The notes below the pieces were generated by a model. The model was not told the DNA's origin, did no database searches, and saw only the letters and a program-made list of their open reading frames with translations. Positions 36,104 to 46,056 of a stretch of 57,363 nt of DNA are shown here, piece by piece. The position numbers and the translations under genes are program-made. Position 1 is the first letter of the stretch; each line of letters begins with the position of its first letter. This stretch comes from Cypionkella sp. (GTDB lineage Bacteria; Pseudomonadota; Alphaproteobacteria; Rhodobacterales; Rhodobacteraceae). The stretch covers positions 1-57,363 of the forward strand of contig NZ_JAUSBA010000021.1 of the NCBI RefSeq assembly GCF_030652235.1, written 5' to 3'.

Positions 36104-36970
36104 TTGATCTTGAGCTTTGCCATTCTGCTGGCCGTCCTTGGCTCGGCTTTCCTGCACGCCCTTTGGAACGCGCTGATCAAAACCGGAACCTCGCGGATGG
36201 GGGCGATGATCATCCTGTCAATTGGCGAGGTGCCGATTGGCCTTGCGGTGGCCGCGTTCTGCCCGTTGCCTGCACCGGAAGTGTGGAAATGGGTGCTGAT
36301 GGCGGGCTGCGCGCATTTCTTCTACAAGTCGTTCCTGACCTATGCTTACGAGCATGGCGATCTTTCGCGCGTGTATCCGATTGCGCGCGGATCGGCCCCT
36401 TTGATTGTGGCGCTGTTGGGCCCGCTGTTGGCGATGCTGTTGCCAGCAGCCATGCCTGCGGATGCGCTGACGCTGCACGAATATGGCGGGATTTTTGTCT
36501 TGGGCTGCGGGATTCTGCTGATGGCGCAGGGTATCTTTTCGAACGGCGAAAGCCGCAAGATGCTGCCGTTTGCGCTGGGGTCGGCCTGTGCGACGGCCAG
36601 TTATACGCTGCTGGATGGTCACGGCGCGCGGGTGGCGGGAGATGCGATTGCCTATGTGGCGTGGGTTTTTGTGGCGGACGGGTTGATGTTTGCGACCGGG
36701 ATGCTGGCGTATCGGGGCCTTGATGTGCTGCCGCGCGACCGTAAGGCTTGGGGCGTTGGCATGATTGCGGCGGCGGCGTCTTATGGCGCGTATGGCGTGT
36801 CGGTCTGGGCGATGACGAAAGCCCCGATTGCGGTGGTGGCTGCGGTGCGCGAAACCTCGATCCTGTTTGCGGTGCTGATTGGCTGGCTGGTGTTTGGTGA
36901 GCGGATGACCAAGGGAAAGGCCATTGCTTCGGCGGTCATCGTCGCTGGGGTGATCTTGACGCGGCTGTGA
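36104..36970 (+). CDS. EamA/DMT-family membrane transporter
   Basis: A 288-residue protein with ten predicted membrane segments in two EamA repeats (AILLAVLGSAFLHALWNALI and, in the second half, GMIAAAASYGAYGVSVWAMT ending VFGERMTKGKAIASAVIVAG). Likely a metabolite exporter; the substrate is unknown. TTG at 36104 is the likely start, with AGGCGGGA just upstream; a second TTG two codons later is possible. It stands between a methyltransferase gene and the convergent pcs gene. Confidence 0.85.
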   Translation: MILSFAILLAVLGSAFLHALWNALIKTGTSRMGAMIILSIGEVPIGLAVAAFCPLPAPEVWKWVLMAGCAHFFYKSFLTYAYEHGDLSRVYPIARGSAPLIVALLGPLLAMLLPAAMPADALTLHEYGGIFVLGCGILLMAQGIFSNGESRKMLPFALGSACATASYTLLDGHGARVAGDAIAYVAWVFVADGLMFATGMLAYRGLDVLPRDRKAWGVGMIAAAASYGAYGVSVWAMTKAPIAVVAAVRETSILFAVLIGWLVFGERMTKGKAIASAVIVAGVILTRL

Positions 36971-37076
36971 AAGTCTTCCCCGCGGGGAATGACTTGTGTT
37001 TTGAGTGGCGGTTTGGCGGGTTTTTCCACTATATCTTGTGTTCAGCATCGCCATTGCGACGAAAGTAGTCGCTTGC

Positions 37077-37775
37077 TTAGTGACTCGTCCTGTCGGGGAT
37101 AATCTGTTGGGCAATACCGGCCAAACACAGATACAGCGACGTGATCACCAAGCCCCAATGCGCCAGAGAGCCTTCGGCGAAGTTCATCCACGCCGCCCAA
37201 CCGGCGCAGATCACCCAAGCCAGCGACATCGGCAAGGTCACCCAGCGCCAGCGCTTGGTGCGGGTGGGGTGGACGAATTTCAGCCGCAGAAACATCGCCA
37301 CGGTCAACAGGATCACCGCAATCAGGATCACCCATTGCGAGGGCGCGACAGCAAACAGCACCAGCACCACCATGTTCCAGCAGGCCGGAAAGCCCGAGAA
37401 CGACTTATCCTTGGTTTTCATCCGGGTATCGGCGAAATAGATCACCGAGCCATAGCAGATCGCGATGATCGCGAGCCAGCCGGTCCAGCCATCCAACATG
37501 CCGGATTTGAACAAAGCATAGGCCGGAATGAACACATAGGTCAGGTAATCGACGATCAGATCCATCAACACGCCGTCATAGATCGGAAAGTTGTTCGGGG
37601 TGTCATAGCGCCGCGCAAGTGGGCCGTCGATGCCATCGACGAACAGCGCCACCACCAGCCACAGGAACATCACCCGCCAGTTGCCTTCAACCGCCGCGAG
37701 CATCGCGAACATCGAAAGCACCGCGCCAGAGGCGGTCAGCAGGTGGACGGAAAGAGCTTTAATACGAATATCCAT
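37077..37775 (-). CDS. pcs: phosphatidylcholine synthase
   Basis: Pcs condenses choline with CDP-diacylglycerol at the inner membrane to make phosphatidylcholine, a lipid common in Rhodobacterales. The 232-residue length and some eight membrane segments fit. The Pcs version of the CDP-alcohol phosphotransferase motif is DGIDGPLARRYDTPNNFPIY followed by DGVLMDLIVDY. It is a single gene, convergent with the EamA transporter gene. Confidence 0.92.
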   Translation of the reverse strand: MDIRIKALSVHLLTASGAVLSMFAMLAAVEGNWRVMFLWLVVALFVDGIDGPLARRYDTPNNFPIYDGVLMDLIVDYLTYVFIPAYALFKSGMLDGWTGWLAIIAICYGSVIYFADTRMKTKDKSFSGFPACWNMVVLVLFAVAPSQWVILIAVILLTVAMFLRLKFVHPTRTKRWRWVTLPMSLAWVICAGWAAWMNFAEGSLAHWGLVITSLYLCLAGIAQQIIPDRTSH

Positions 37776-37824
37776 GCGCTGTGATCGCTCAAATCGGGAT
37801 TCGGGGCAAGGGTTGGGGCGTAAA

Positions 37825-38751
37825 TCAGGCGCGGGGATGGGCTTTTTCGTAAACTTCCATCAGGCGGGCGGCATCTACTGCCGTATAGGCTTGGGTCGTG
37901 GAGAGCGAGGCATGGCCCAGAAGCTCCTGTATTGCGCGCAAATCTCCGCCTGCCGAAAGCAGATGGGTGGCAAAGCTGTGGCGCATCGCATGCGGGGTGG
38001 CGGTGGCGGGCAGGCCAAGCTGCATGCGGGATTTTTCCATCACCAAGGCGATCAGGCGGGGGTTCAGCGGGCCACCGCGCGCCCCCCGGAACAACGGTTC
38101 GGCGCGGGTCAGATCATAAGGGCAGAGCCGGGCATAGTCGGCCACGGCATCGCGGGTGATGGGCAGCGTTGGAACAAGCCGCTCTTTGCCGCCTTTGCCG
38201 AGGATGCGCAGGGTGTCGGGCAAAGGGTGGGCTGCCCCGGTCAGGCCCAACGCCTCGGATATCCGCAAACCGCAGCCGTAAAGCAGCGTCACCACGGCGA
38301 TGTCGCGGGCGGCGATCCAATCTGTCCGGGCTTGCGCGCCGACTTGGGCGATCATGTCGCGCGCGCCGTCGACGGTCAGCGGGCGCGGCAGTTTGCGGCG
38401 GAATTTCGGGCCACGCTGCGAGAGGACGGCCGTTGCATCTATGTTTTCGCGGTCGGCGACCCATGCGATGAAGTTTTTTACCGCGGACAGTTCGCGGGCC
38501 AGACTGCGCGACGAGAGTTTGCGTTCGCGCTCGGACGCCATCCACGCACGCAGGTCGGATTGATCGACCTTTGCGATGGCTTTCAGACCTTCGGATTCGC
38601 CATGGTGAACCGCAACGAAGGCCAGAAACCCGGTCACATCATGGGCATAGGCGGTCAGTGTGTTCACCGCCACCGCATCCAACGCGCGCAGATGTTCCAG
38701 CCAGCGCGCCAGCGCATCGCGTTGCGCGGGCGGGATGGCTGCGCTGTTCAC
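37825..38751 (-). CDS. xerC: tyrosine recombinase XerC
   Basis: XerC resolves chromosome dimers at dif together with XerD. The 308-residue protein has a SAM-like N-terminal domain (to about 105) and a catalytic domain with Arg in GCGLRISEALGLT, His-x-x-Arg in HAMRHSFATHLL, the second His in LLGHASLSTTQAYT and the nucleophilic Tyr in TQAYTAVD. Its start overlaps the DUF484 stop by four bases, the usual DUF484-xerC pair. Confidence 0.95.
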   Translation of the reverse strand: MNSAAIPPAQRDALARWLEHLRALDAVAVNTLTAYAHDVTGFLAFVAVHHGESEGLKAIAKVDQSDLRAWMASERERKLSSRSLARELSAVKNFIAWVADRENIDATAVLSQRGPKFRRKLPRPLTVDGARDMIAQVGAQARTDWIAARDIAVVTLLYGCGLRISEALGLTGAAHPLPDTLRILGKGGKERLVPTLPITRDAVADYARLCPYDLTRAEPLFRGARGGPLNPRLIALVMEKSRMQLGLPATATPHAMRHSFATHLLSAGGDLRAIQELLGHASLSTTQAYTAVDAARLMEVYEKAHPRA

Positions 38752-39440
38752 GACAGCCAGCGGCGCATGGTGCGTTCAAACACGCCCGCGAAGAAGGCCA
38801 GCAGGTCGGTGCCATGCGTCGGTTTGAACTGATGCGGGTCTTCCGCGCCCAAAACCAACATCCCCGGCAAACGGCCCTTGCCGAAATCCAGCTTCATCAG
38901 CGCTTCTGACCTGATCCAGCCCGCGCGCTCGCCATAAAGCGCATCCGATTGTGGCAGCACCTGCCGCAACACCACCGGGCGCAGCGGCACATTGCGCCCG
39001 CCCGAGATGTATTCGCCAACAAACCCCGGCTTGGCCACATACAGCACATCGCCCAGTTTACGCAGGGCTGGGTCTTCGGCATCCTGCACCGATTCCAGCA
39101 CCAAGCGCGCGCAATCGACGCGCAAAGTGCCTGCCACATCTGATGCCAAAGTCTTGAGAAACTCCTCAAAACTTAAGGGGTCCATCATCTGCAAAATCGC
39201 GCGGTGTACCTGATTGGTTCCCGCGAGATTTTCATAGGCGGCCGCAATCACCGAGCGGTGGGTGTCTTCAAGGCGGTCGAGACGCCCCTCAAGACGCTCC
39301 ATCGCGATGCCGCGCAGATCGACGATATTGCTGCCCATCAACCGCTCATTCGCGCCGATCAGCGCGTTCATCACATCGCGGTCTTCCAGCAGAACCTCGG
39401 GTTCCGCGAGGATTTTGTCGCGCAGTTCCTGGTCGATCAT
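38748..39440 (-). CDS. DUF484 family protein
   Basis: A 230-residue protein with the DUF484/GAF-like layout: an N-terminal PEVLLEDRDVMNALI, a coiled region (VDLRGIAMERLEGRLDRLED), and a C-terminal half with LGAEDPHQFKPTHGTDLLAF. The role is unknown, but the gene commonly precedes xerC, as here. The start at 39440 (MIDQELRDKIL) is preferred over the longer open frame, which runs into the divergent priA promoter region. Confidence 0.9.
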   Translation of the reverse strand: MIDQELRDKILAEPEVLLEDRDVMNALIGANERLMGSNIVDLRGIAMERLEGRLDRLEDTHRSVIAAAYENLAGTNQVHRAILQMMDPLSFEEFLKTLASDVAGTLRVDCARLVLESVQDAEDPALRKLGDVLYVAKPGFVGEYISGGRNVPLRPVVLRQVLPQSDALYGERAGWIRSEALMKLDFGKGRLPGMLVLGAEDPHQFKPTHGTDLLAFFAGVFERTMRRWLS

Positions 39441-39541
39441 GCTTGGCCTATCTCGGTTTTTTGTAACTATAGCAGATTGGAGTGGGTTGCGGTGGCTTGG
39501 GTGGGGGTTTACCTCAAAACCACATAACAAGGAAAGAGTGG

Positions 39542-41734
39542 ATGGTGGTCGAGCGGGTCTATCAGGCGGGGGATTTGGTCGGCGTGCTGACCACCGAGCC
39601 TTTGGGCCGCATGCTGGATTACAAAGCCCCCGAGGGCGGCTGCGGCGATGGCGATTTCGTCGAGGTGCCACTTGGGCCGCGGAAAGTTATTGGCGTCGTT
39701 TGGGGCAAGGGCGAGGGCAAGTTCGATCCAGCGCGTATCCGTGCGGTGTATCGCGTGCTGGATGCCGCCCCGATGCGGGCCGAGTTGCGCTCGTTTTTGA
39801 CCCGCGCCGCCGAATACACCCTGACGCCGATGGCCGCGATGCTGCGCTTGGCGACCCGCGCGCCGGGGTTGGGTGACCCGCCGTCGATGAAGAAGACCTA
39901 TGCTTTGGGGCCGGTGATCCCGAACCAGATGACCGAAGCGCGGTTTCGAGTGGTTGAGGCTTTGCGGCGGTTTGGTAGCGCCCCGGTGACTTTGGGCGAA
40001 TTGGCCGAAGAAGCGGCTTGTGGGCCTGCGGTGGTCAAAGGCCTTGTCAAGCTGGGCGTGGTGTTGGAGCAGGATGCGCCGCGGGATCTGCCTTATCCGG
40101 CCCTCAACCCGGTGACAAATACGCGGCTGGCGGGGGATCAGGTTGTTGCTGGCGATGCGCTGGTCGCTTTGGTCGCCCAAGGGGGGTATTCGGGGACGTT
40201 GTTGAAGGGCGTCACCGGGTCGGGCAAGACGGAAGTGTATCTGGAAGCAGTGGCGGAATGTCTGCGCAAGGGGCGGCAGGCACTGGTCTTGCTGCCCGAG
40301 ATTTCGCTGACGGCGGATTTCCTGACCCGCGTGCAGGCGCGGTTTGGCGCGCGGCCCGCGGAGTGGCATTCGGGTGTCACGATGACCGAACGGCGTCGGT
40401 TGTGGCGGATGGTGGGGCAGGGCGAGGCGTCTTTTATCGTAGGCGCGCGGTCGGCTTTGTTCCTGCCGTTCCGCGATCTGGGGTTGATCGTGGTCGATGA
40501 GGAACACGACACGTCCTACAAGCAGGAAGAAGGCGTGTTCTATAATGCCCGCGATATGGCGGTGCTGCGGGCGGCGATTGTGGGGGCTCCGATTGTTTTA
40601 GCTTCGGCTACTCCGTGTCTGGAGACTTGGGCGAATGTCGAGGCGGGCAAGTATGGCCGCTTGGATCTGGGCGCGCGGTTTGGCGTGGCGGAACTGCCGG
40701 ATATGCAGGCGATTGACATGCGGGCGCAGAAACTGGCGTCAAATACGTGGATTTCGCCGAAGCTGGCGGCGGAAGTGAAGGTGCGGATCGCGCGCAAAGA
40801 GCAATCTTTGCTGTTCCTGAACCGTCGCGGCTTTGCGCCGATCACTTTGTGCCGGGCTTGTGGGCATCAGGTTGGCTGCGACGATTGCGATGCGCGGATG
40901 GTGGAGCATCGGTTTTTGAAGCGGCTGCAATGCCATCAATGCGGCGCGACCAAGCCGATCCCGACCGAATGTCCGGCGTGTAAGGTCGAGGGCAAGATGG
41001 CTCCGGTTGGTCCCGGCGTGGAGCGGTTGGCGGAAGAAGTGGTGGCTTTGTTCCCGGAGGCGCGGGTGGCGGTGCTGTCGTCTGACCTGTTCGGCTCTGC
41101 CCGCGCGCTGAAAGAGCAGATTGTGGCGATTGCCGAGGGGGCTGCGGATATTATCATCGGCACGCAGATCGTGGCGAAGGGGCATAACTTTCCGCTGCTG
41201 ACTTTGGTGGGGGTGATTGACGCTGACCTTGGCTTGCAAGGCTCAGATCTGCGCGCCGCCGAGCGGACGTTTCAACTGATGCGGCAGGTTGCGGGGCGGG
41301 CGGGGCGTGCGGATAAACCGGGCACCGCGCTGTTGCAGACGTTTCAGCCCGAGCATCCGGTGATCCGCGCTATCCTTGGTGGCGATGAGGAAGCCTTCTG
41401 GCGCGCCGAGGCCACCGAGCGGCGGATGGCCGGGGTGCCGCCTTATGGCCGGATGGCGGGGATTATCCTGTCGTCGCCCGATGTGGCGCAGGTGTTTGAT
41501 TTTGGCGCGGAACTTGCCCGTCGCGATGAGCCTTTGCGCAAAGTGGGCGCGCAGGTTTACGGGCCAGCGCCTGCCCCGGTTGCTAGGGTGCGGGGGCGGC
41601 ACCGCGTGCGGCTGTTGATCAAGGCTGAGAAGACCGCCCCTTTGCAAGCCGCGATTGCCGAATGGGTGGGCCAATTCAAACTGCCGAACAATCTGCGGCT
41701 TTCCATCGACATTGACCCGCAAAGCTTTTACTAG
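39542..41734 (+). CDS. priA: primosomal replication restart helicase PriA
   Basis: PriA reloads the replisome at stalled forks. The protein has 730 residues: the 3'-DNA-binding domain (about 1-100), then a helicase with Walker A GVTGSGKTEVY at about 223-233 and DEEH (VVDEEHDTSYK). The zinc-binding insert has paired cysteines in CRACGHQVGCDDC and CHQCGAT...CPAC, and the last helicase motifs are QVAGRAGRADKPG. AAGGAAAG supports the ATG at 39542; the frame is open 60 bp further upstream. It is divergent from DUF484-xerC. Confidence 0.96.
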   Translation: MVVERVYQAGDLVGVLTTEPLGRMLDYKAPEGGCGDGDFVEVPLGPRKVIGVVWGKGEGKFDPARIRAVYRVLDAAPMRAELRSFLTRAAEYTLTPMAAMLRLATRAPGLGDPPSMKKTYALGPVIPNQMTEARFRVVEALRRFGSAPVTLGELAEEAACGPAVVKGLVKLGVVLEQDAPRDLPYPALNPVTNTRLAGDQVVAGDALVALVAQGGYSGTLLKGVTGSGKTEVYLEAVAECLRKGRQALVLLPEISLTADFLTRVQARFGARPAEWHSGVTMTERRRLWRMVGQGEASFIVGARSALFLPFRDLGLIVVDEEHDTSYKQEEGVFYNARDMAVLRAAIVGAPIVLASATPCLETWANVEAGKYGRLDLGARFGVAELPDMQAIDMRAQKLASNTWISPKLAAEVKVRIARKEQSLLFLNRRGFAPITLCRACGHQVGCDDCDARMVEHRFLKRLQCHQCGATKPIPTECPACKVEGKMAPVGPGVERLAEEVVALFPEARVAVLSSDLFGSARALKEQIVAIAEGAADIIIGTQIVAKGHNFPLLTLVGVIDADLGLQGSDLRAAERTFQLMRQVAGRAGRADKPGTALLQTFQPEHPVIRAILGGDEEAFWRAEATERRMAGVPPYGRMAGIILSSPDVAQVFDFGAELARRDEPLRKVGAQVYGPAPAPVARVRGRHRVRLLIKAEKTAPLQAAIAEWVGQFKLPNNLRLSIDIDPQSFY

Positions 41735-41761
41735 GCGCGCAACTCTAGAACGGATCATCCC

Positions 41762-42634
41762 ATGCCCACCTACACCGCTTTGACCACCCTGATGGGCGAA
41801 GACGCCGCCAATGCGCTTGCCGAGGCCATCGAGAAGATGGAGCCAGAGCCGACCGGGGTGGGCGTGTTCGAGATCGAGGACGACTCGGGGCTGTGGGAGG
41901 TTGGCGCTTATTTCCTTGAAGCCCCGTCCGAGGCGGTTCTGGAACTGCTGGCGATGGCCTTTGATGCCAGACCCTTCGCCCTCTCGGAACTGCCCGAGAT
42001 CGACTGGGTCGCCAAGGTGCGCCGCGAGCTTTCGCCTGTCGTGGCGGGGCGGTTTTTCGTCTATGGCTCGCATGATGCCGACAAGGTGCCTGCCGACAAG
42101 ATCGCGCTGCAAATCGAGGCGACCGTGGCTTTTGGAACAGGCCATCACGGTACAACCTTGGGCTGCCTGCGCGCCTTTGATCGGCTGTATGGCGAAGGCT
42201 TCCGTCCCGCCAAGGTCGCGGACATCGGTTGCGGCACCGCCGTTCTGGCGCTGGCTGCTGCTGCCGTGCTGCCCGATGCGCTGGTGATCGCCTCTGACAT
42301 CGACGAAGTGGCTGTTGATGTCGCCGAAGCCAATGTTGCCATCAACCAGATGGAAGGCCGGATTGAGACGATGGAGGCCGCAGGTTTCGCGCATCCGCGT
42401 CTGGCCGAGGCTGCGCCCTATGATCTGGTGTTTGCCAATATTCTGAAAGGCCCGCTGGTCGAGCTTGCCCCGGATATGGCCAAGCATCTGGCGCAAAACG
42501 GCCTGATCATCCTGTCAGGGCTGCTGGTGGTGCAGGCGGATGCGATCACCGCCGCCTATGTCGCCAATGGCTTCACCCCGCAGGCCCGCGAAGATCTGGG
42601 CGAGTGGTCTTGTCTGGTGATGCGGCGGAACTAA
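41762..42634 (+). CDS. prmA: ribosomal protein L11 methyltransferase
   Basis: PrmA trimethylates ribosomal protein L11. The 290-residue protein has a substrate-recognition N-terminus and a SAM-binding core: FGTGHHGTTLGCLRAFDRL (family ATGxHxTT motif), VADIGCGTAVLALAAAAVLP (motif I), ASDIDEVAVDVAEANVAIN and the NILKGPLVELAP catalytic NxxxxP-type motif. It lies 27 bp after priA in the same direction. Confidence 0.93.
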   Translation: MPTYTALTTLMGEDAANALAEAIEKMEPEPTGVGVFEIEDDSGLWEVGAYFLEAPSEAVLELLAMAFDARPFALSELPEIDWVAKVRRELSPVVAGRFFVYGSHDADKVPADKIALQIEATVAFGTGHHGTTLGCLRAFDRLYGEGFRPAKVADIGCGTAVLALAAAAVLPDALVIASDIDEVAVDVAEANVAINQMEGRIETMEAAGFAHPRLAEAAPYDLVFANILKGPLVELAPDMAKHLAQNGLIILSGLLVVQADAITAAYVANGFTPQAREDLGEWSCLVMRRN

Positions 42635-42753
42635 GACGGCTAACACAAGGTTAACGGCGAAATGACGGCAGCTTTTACGAATTGCCCAAATTTTGCCATA
42701 ATCTGCGGGTAAAAGATAAATAGGCGGGGGCCAGTGAGTACGGAGTTATTCGG

Positions 42754-43104
42754 ATGGCCGACCCGAATCTGGTAGATTTTTACACGAATGTCGCGCGCTT
42801 TGAGAAAAAGCGCGCCAAAGGCTATGGCTTTGATGCCGCTGGAACGCTTGGGCGTTCCTATTTCAACCCACCGCTCCGCAAGCGCCGCTCTTGGCTGATG
42901 CCGATGATCTTGGTGCTTTGCGCAGGTATCGGTCTGAAGGGCATGATTTATCAATCGGTTGGCGCGAAGACCTATGATCAGCGCGTGCAGGCTTTGCTGG
43001 TTGGCGAAGGCTTTGATCGTCTTGGCGGCTGGCTGATGCAGGCCGATCCGGCGACGGTGTTTGTCGCGGGTAAAATCAGCGAAGGTCTGAAAGCGTTCAA
43101 ATAG
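42754..43104 (+). CDS. conserved small membrane protein, function unknown
   Basis: A 116-residue protein with one membrane segment (about 48-64, MPMILVLCAGIGLKGMIYQS) between a basic N-terminus (FEKKRAKGYGF, PPLRKRRSW) and a C-terminal part ending GKISEGLKAFK. It looks like a conserved Rhodobacteraceae hypothetical, but no family name can be given. Two hairpin terminators follow. Confidence 0.75.
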   Translation: MADPNLVDFYTNVARFEKKRAKGYGFDAAGTLGRSYFNPPLRKRRSWLMPMILVLCAGIGLKGMIYQSVGAKTYDQRVQALLVGEGFDRLGGWLMQADPATVFVAGKISEGLKAFK

Positions 43105-43137
43105 CTCGAATTTAAGCGAGCCATTTTTAGCACCAAA

Positions 43138-43170
43138 GCAGGCGGGCCACGGCGGCCTTGCCTGCGTTTT
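43138..43170 (+). terminator. hairpin terminator after the small membrane protein
   Basis: GCAGGC (43138-43143) pairs with GCCTGC (43160-43165), with an inner GGCC/GGCC pairing, followed by GTTTT. Confidence 0.65.
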
Positions 43171-43197
43171 CTATTTGTTCAACATCACAAACGCAAA

Positions 43198-43228
43198 GGG
43201 CCGATGCCTCGCAGCACCGACCCTTTTT
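43198..43228 (+). terminator. second terminator, probably bidirectional
   Basis: GGGCCGATGC (43198-43207) pairs with GCACCGACCC (43214-43223) with G-T wobbles, followed by TTTTT. On the minus strand it is followed by TTTGCGTTTG, so it may also end the DUF1127 transcript. Confidence 0.7.
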
Positions 43229-43291
43229 ACATCCGATAAGATCAGGCCGCCAGTTCTGGACTAATCTGATTTCAGATCAATCCAAAAGCGG

Positions 43292-43495
43292 TTAACGGCC
43301 GATCAATTCCACATCACCACGGCACAGACCGATATCATCAAGCTCACGGTCAGACAGTTTGCCCAGAGCGCGACGCGTGATGCGTGCATCATTCCAAGCA
43401 GCGAAGCTGTTCGCGAACGTCGAGACGACCTGAACAGAACGGAAAATCGAGATGGCACCAAACGGCGCCGCGCGGGACGACTCATAGGCGGCCAT
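43292..43495 (-). CDS. DUF1127 small basic protein
   Basis: A 67-residue protein ending in the DUF1127 motif (RRALGKLSDRELDDIGLCRG), with GGATAA upstream of the ATG. This is the second DUF1127 gene in the window. Upstream of it lies a stretch to 43835 without another gene apart from the ruvC promoter region; that stretch is unusually rich in T/A steps around 43740-43825. Confidence 0.9.
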   Translation of the reverse strand: MAAYESSRAAPFGAISIFRSVQVVSTFANSFAAWNDARITRRALGKLSDRELDDIGLCRGDVELIGR

Positions 43496-43835
43496 AGCGG
43501 TTATCCTTTACAAACTTTTATATCCGAACAGCACCTTGCTTTCGGTGAGGCTTATCTAGCTGTGCTGCAGACCTCGCACAACGGACACGCAAGCAAGTCT
43601 GCATTGCGCCCATTGCATAGCCATACGCCACAATTTCGCCGCTATTTGACAGGCGATTTGGAAACCACGCGTCTTTTGGTCGTGTTTCGTAGCGCGGATG
43701 TCGCTTTATCGCATCTGCATAGTCGCGGGCTGTGGCGGCGGCAAGAAATAATTCACCCTTGGCGGATGTTCTCTTTTCGTGCTAATTCTGTCAAAAGCAG
43801 AAACTCTGCGAAAAATAGAAGAAAAAGGGGCGGGA

Positions 43836-44354
43836 ATGCGGGTTTTGGGAATCGACCCCGGTTTGCGCAACCTTGGCTGGGGGGTGATTGATGTGGTGGG
43901 TTCGAAACTCACCCATGTCGCCAATGGCATTTGCCACTCTGCCCCCGGTGACGGCGATGGCGATCTGGCGCAAAGACTGTTCTCGTTGCACAGCCAGCTG
44001 ACGGAAGTGCTGCGCCAATATGGCCCTGATGCGGCGGCGGTCGAGCATACCTTTGTGAACAAAGACGCGGTGGCGACGCTGAAGCTGGGTCAGGCGCGCG
44101 GCATCGCCCTGCTGGTGCCCGCGCAATTTGGCCTGACGGTGGGCGAATATGCGCCGAATGCGGTGAAGAAAACCGTGGTGGGGGTGGGCCATGCCGATAA
44201 GGGTCAGGTCGATCATATGGTGCGGGTGCAACTGCCCGGCGTGAAAATCGCGGGGCCAGATGCGGCGGATGCTCTGGCGATTGCGATATGCCACGCGCAT
44301 CATCTGCAAAGCGCGGGCCGCTTGCAGGCGGCAATGAAAAGGGCGGTTGGATGA
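43836..44354 (+). CDS. ruvC: crossover junction endodeoxyribonuclease RuvC
   Basis: RuvC cleaves Holliday junctions. The 172-residue protein has the acidic catalytic residues in [12 protein letters not shown] (Asp7), VEHTFVNKD (Glu) and the C-terminal [14 protein letters not shown]. The ATG at 43836 follows AAAGGGGCGGGA. Its stop overlaps the ruvA start (ATGA), so ruvCAB is one unit. Confidence 0.96.
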   Translation: MRVLGIDPGLRNLGWGVIDVVGSKLTHVANGICHSAPGDGDGDLAQRLFSLHSQLTEVLRQYGPDAAAVEHTFVNKDAVATLKLGQARGIALLVPAQFGLTVGEYAPNAVKKTVVGVGHADKGQVDHMVRVQLPGVKIAGPDAADALAIAICHAHHLQSAGRLQAAMKRAVG

Positions 44355-45031
44355 TCGGGAAGTTATCAGGGCGGCTGGATTGGCGGGGCAGTGATCAGGT
44401 GCTGATCGACGTGCGCGGGGTTGGCTATATTGTCTATGTCAACGACCGCACCTTGGCTGCGATGCCTGCGGTGGGTGAGGCGGTGTCTTTGTACACCGAC
44501 CTGCTGGTGCGCGAGGATCTGCTGCAACTGTTCGGGTTTGCGACACTTTTAGATAAGGAGTGGCACAAGCTGCTGACCACCGTGCAGGGTGTTGGGGCCA
44601 AGGCCGCGATGGCGATCATGGGCACGTTGGGCGCGGATGGTGTGGCGCGGGCGCTGACTTTGGGCGACCAACGGGCGATACAGGCAGCGCCGGGCGTAGG
44701 GCCGAAACTGGCGCAGCGGATCATTCTGGAGTTGAAATCGAAAGCCCCGACTATCATGGCGATGGGGGCGAATTTGGCGGTGGCGGCGGAGGTGGATGAA
44801 AGCGTTTTGGAACCTGTGACGCCGATGACCCCGCGCAAAGCGGCGGCTCCGACGGCTGCGCAAAACCGCGCTGGCTTTACGGCAGACGCTTTGTCGGCGC
44901 TGGTGAATTTGGGCTACGCGCATGGCGAGGCGGCGCAGGCGATCTCTACCATCGCGGTGGAACAACCCGAGGCTGACACCGCGACGCTGATCCGGGCGGC
45001 GTTGAAACTGCTGGCTCCGAAGGCGCGCTGA
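44351..45031 (+). CDS. ruvA: Holliday junction branch migration protein RuvA
   Basis: RuvA binds the four-way junction and loads RuvB. The 226-residue protein has an N-terminal OB fold ([13 protein letters not shown] through [17 protein letters not shown]), helix-hairpin-helix motifs ([13 protein letters not shown] and [17 protein letters not shown]), a flexible Ala/Pro linker, and a C-terminal RuvB-binding domain ([18 protein letters not shown]). Its start overlaps ruvC and its stop overlaps the ruvB ATG by one base. Confidence 0.96.
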   Translation: MIGKLSGRLDWRGSDQVLIDVRGVGYIVYVNDRTLAAMPAVGEAVSLYTDLLVREDLLQLFGFATLLDKEWHKLLTTVQGVGAKAAMAIMGTLGADGVARALTLGDQRAIQAAPGVGPKLAQRIILELKSKAPTIMAMGANLAVAAEVDESVLEPVTPMTPRKAAAPTAAQNRAGFTADALSALVNLGYAHGEAAQAISTIAVEQPEADTATLIRAALKLLAPKAR

Positions 45032-46056
45032 TGCAATCTGACCCCGATCTGCGCCCCGAAGCTTTGCCCGAAGACCTTGACCGCGCCCTGCGCCCGCAGG
45101 TTTTGGAAGATTTCGTCGGCCAGCAAGATGCCCGCGCGAACCTGCGGGTGTTTATTGAAAGCGCGAAGATCCGCGGCGAGTCGATGGATCACACGCTGTT
45201 TCACGGGCCTCCGGGGCTTGGCAAGACCACCCTCGCGCAGATCATGGCGCGCGAATTGGGGGTGGGGTTTCGGATGACCTCGGGCCCGGTGCTGGCGAAG
45301 CCCGGCGATCTGGCGGCGATCCTGACCAATCTTGAGCCGCGCGATGTGCTGTTCATCGACGAGATTCATCGGCTGTCTCCGATCGTGGAGGAGGTTTTGT
45401 ATCCGGCGATGGAGGATTTCGCGCTGGATCTGGTGATCGGCGAGGGGCCAGCGGCGCGCACGGTGCGGATCGAGTTGCAGCCGTTCACGCTGGTGGGGGC
45501 GACGACCCGGTTGGGGTTGCTGACGACGCCGCTGCGGGATCGGTTTGGGATACCGATGCGGTTGCAGTTTTATACCGAGGATGAGTTGGATTTGATCGTC
45601 ACCCGTGGCGCGCGGCTGTTGGGGATTCCGTCTGATCCTGCGGGAACCCGAGAGATCGCGAAGCGGGCGCGGGGCACACCTCGGATCGCGGGGCGGCTTC
45701 TGCGTCGGGTGGTTGATTTCGTGACCGTGGAAGGCGACGGGCGGCTGACGCGGGCGATTGCGGATCGGGCGCTGACACGGTTGGGGGTGGATGAGATCGG
45801 GCTGGATGGTGCCGATCGGCGGTATCTGATGCTGCTGGCCGAGCATTACGGCGGCGGGCCTGTTGGGGTCGAGACGATTGCGGCGGCTTTGTCGGAGGCA
45901 AGGGATGCGGTGGAGGAGGTGATCGAGCCTTATTTGCTGCAACAGGGATTGCTGCAACGGACCCCGAGGGGCCGGATGCTGGCGGCGCGGGCTTGGCGGC
46001 ATTTGGGGATGGACGCACCGCGTCCTGCGGGGCAGTCGGATTTGTTTGAAGGCTAG
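45031..46056 (+). CDS. ruvB: Holliday junction branch migration ATPase RuvB
   Basis: RuvB is the hexameric motor of branch migration. The 341-residue AAA+ protein has Walker [12 protein letters not shown] at about 59, Walker [12 protein letters not shown], sensor 1 VGATTRLG with the arginine finger in [14 protein letters not shown], and a C-terminal winged helix ending in [16 protein letters not shown]. Confidence 0.97.
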   Translation: MQSDPDLRPEALPEDLDRALRPQVLEDFVGQQDARANLRVFIESAKIRGESMDHTLFHGPPGLGKTTLAQIMARELGVGFRMTSGPVLAKPGDLAAILTNLEPRDVLFIDEIHRLSPIVEEVLYPAMEDFALDLVIGEGPAARTVRIELQPFTLVGATTRLGLLTTPLRDRFGIPMRLQFYTEDELDLIVTRGARLLGIPSDPAGTREIAKRARGTPRIAGRLLRRVVDFVTVEGDGRLTRAIADRALTRLGVDEIGLDGADRRYLMLLAEHYGGGPVGVETIAAALSEARDAVEEVIEPYLLQQGLLQRTPRGRMLAARAWRHLGMDAPRPAGQSDLFEG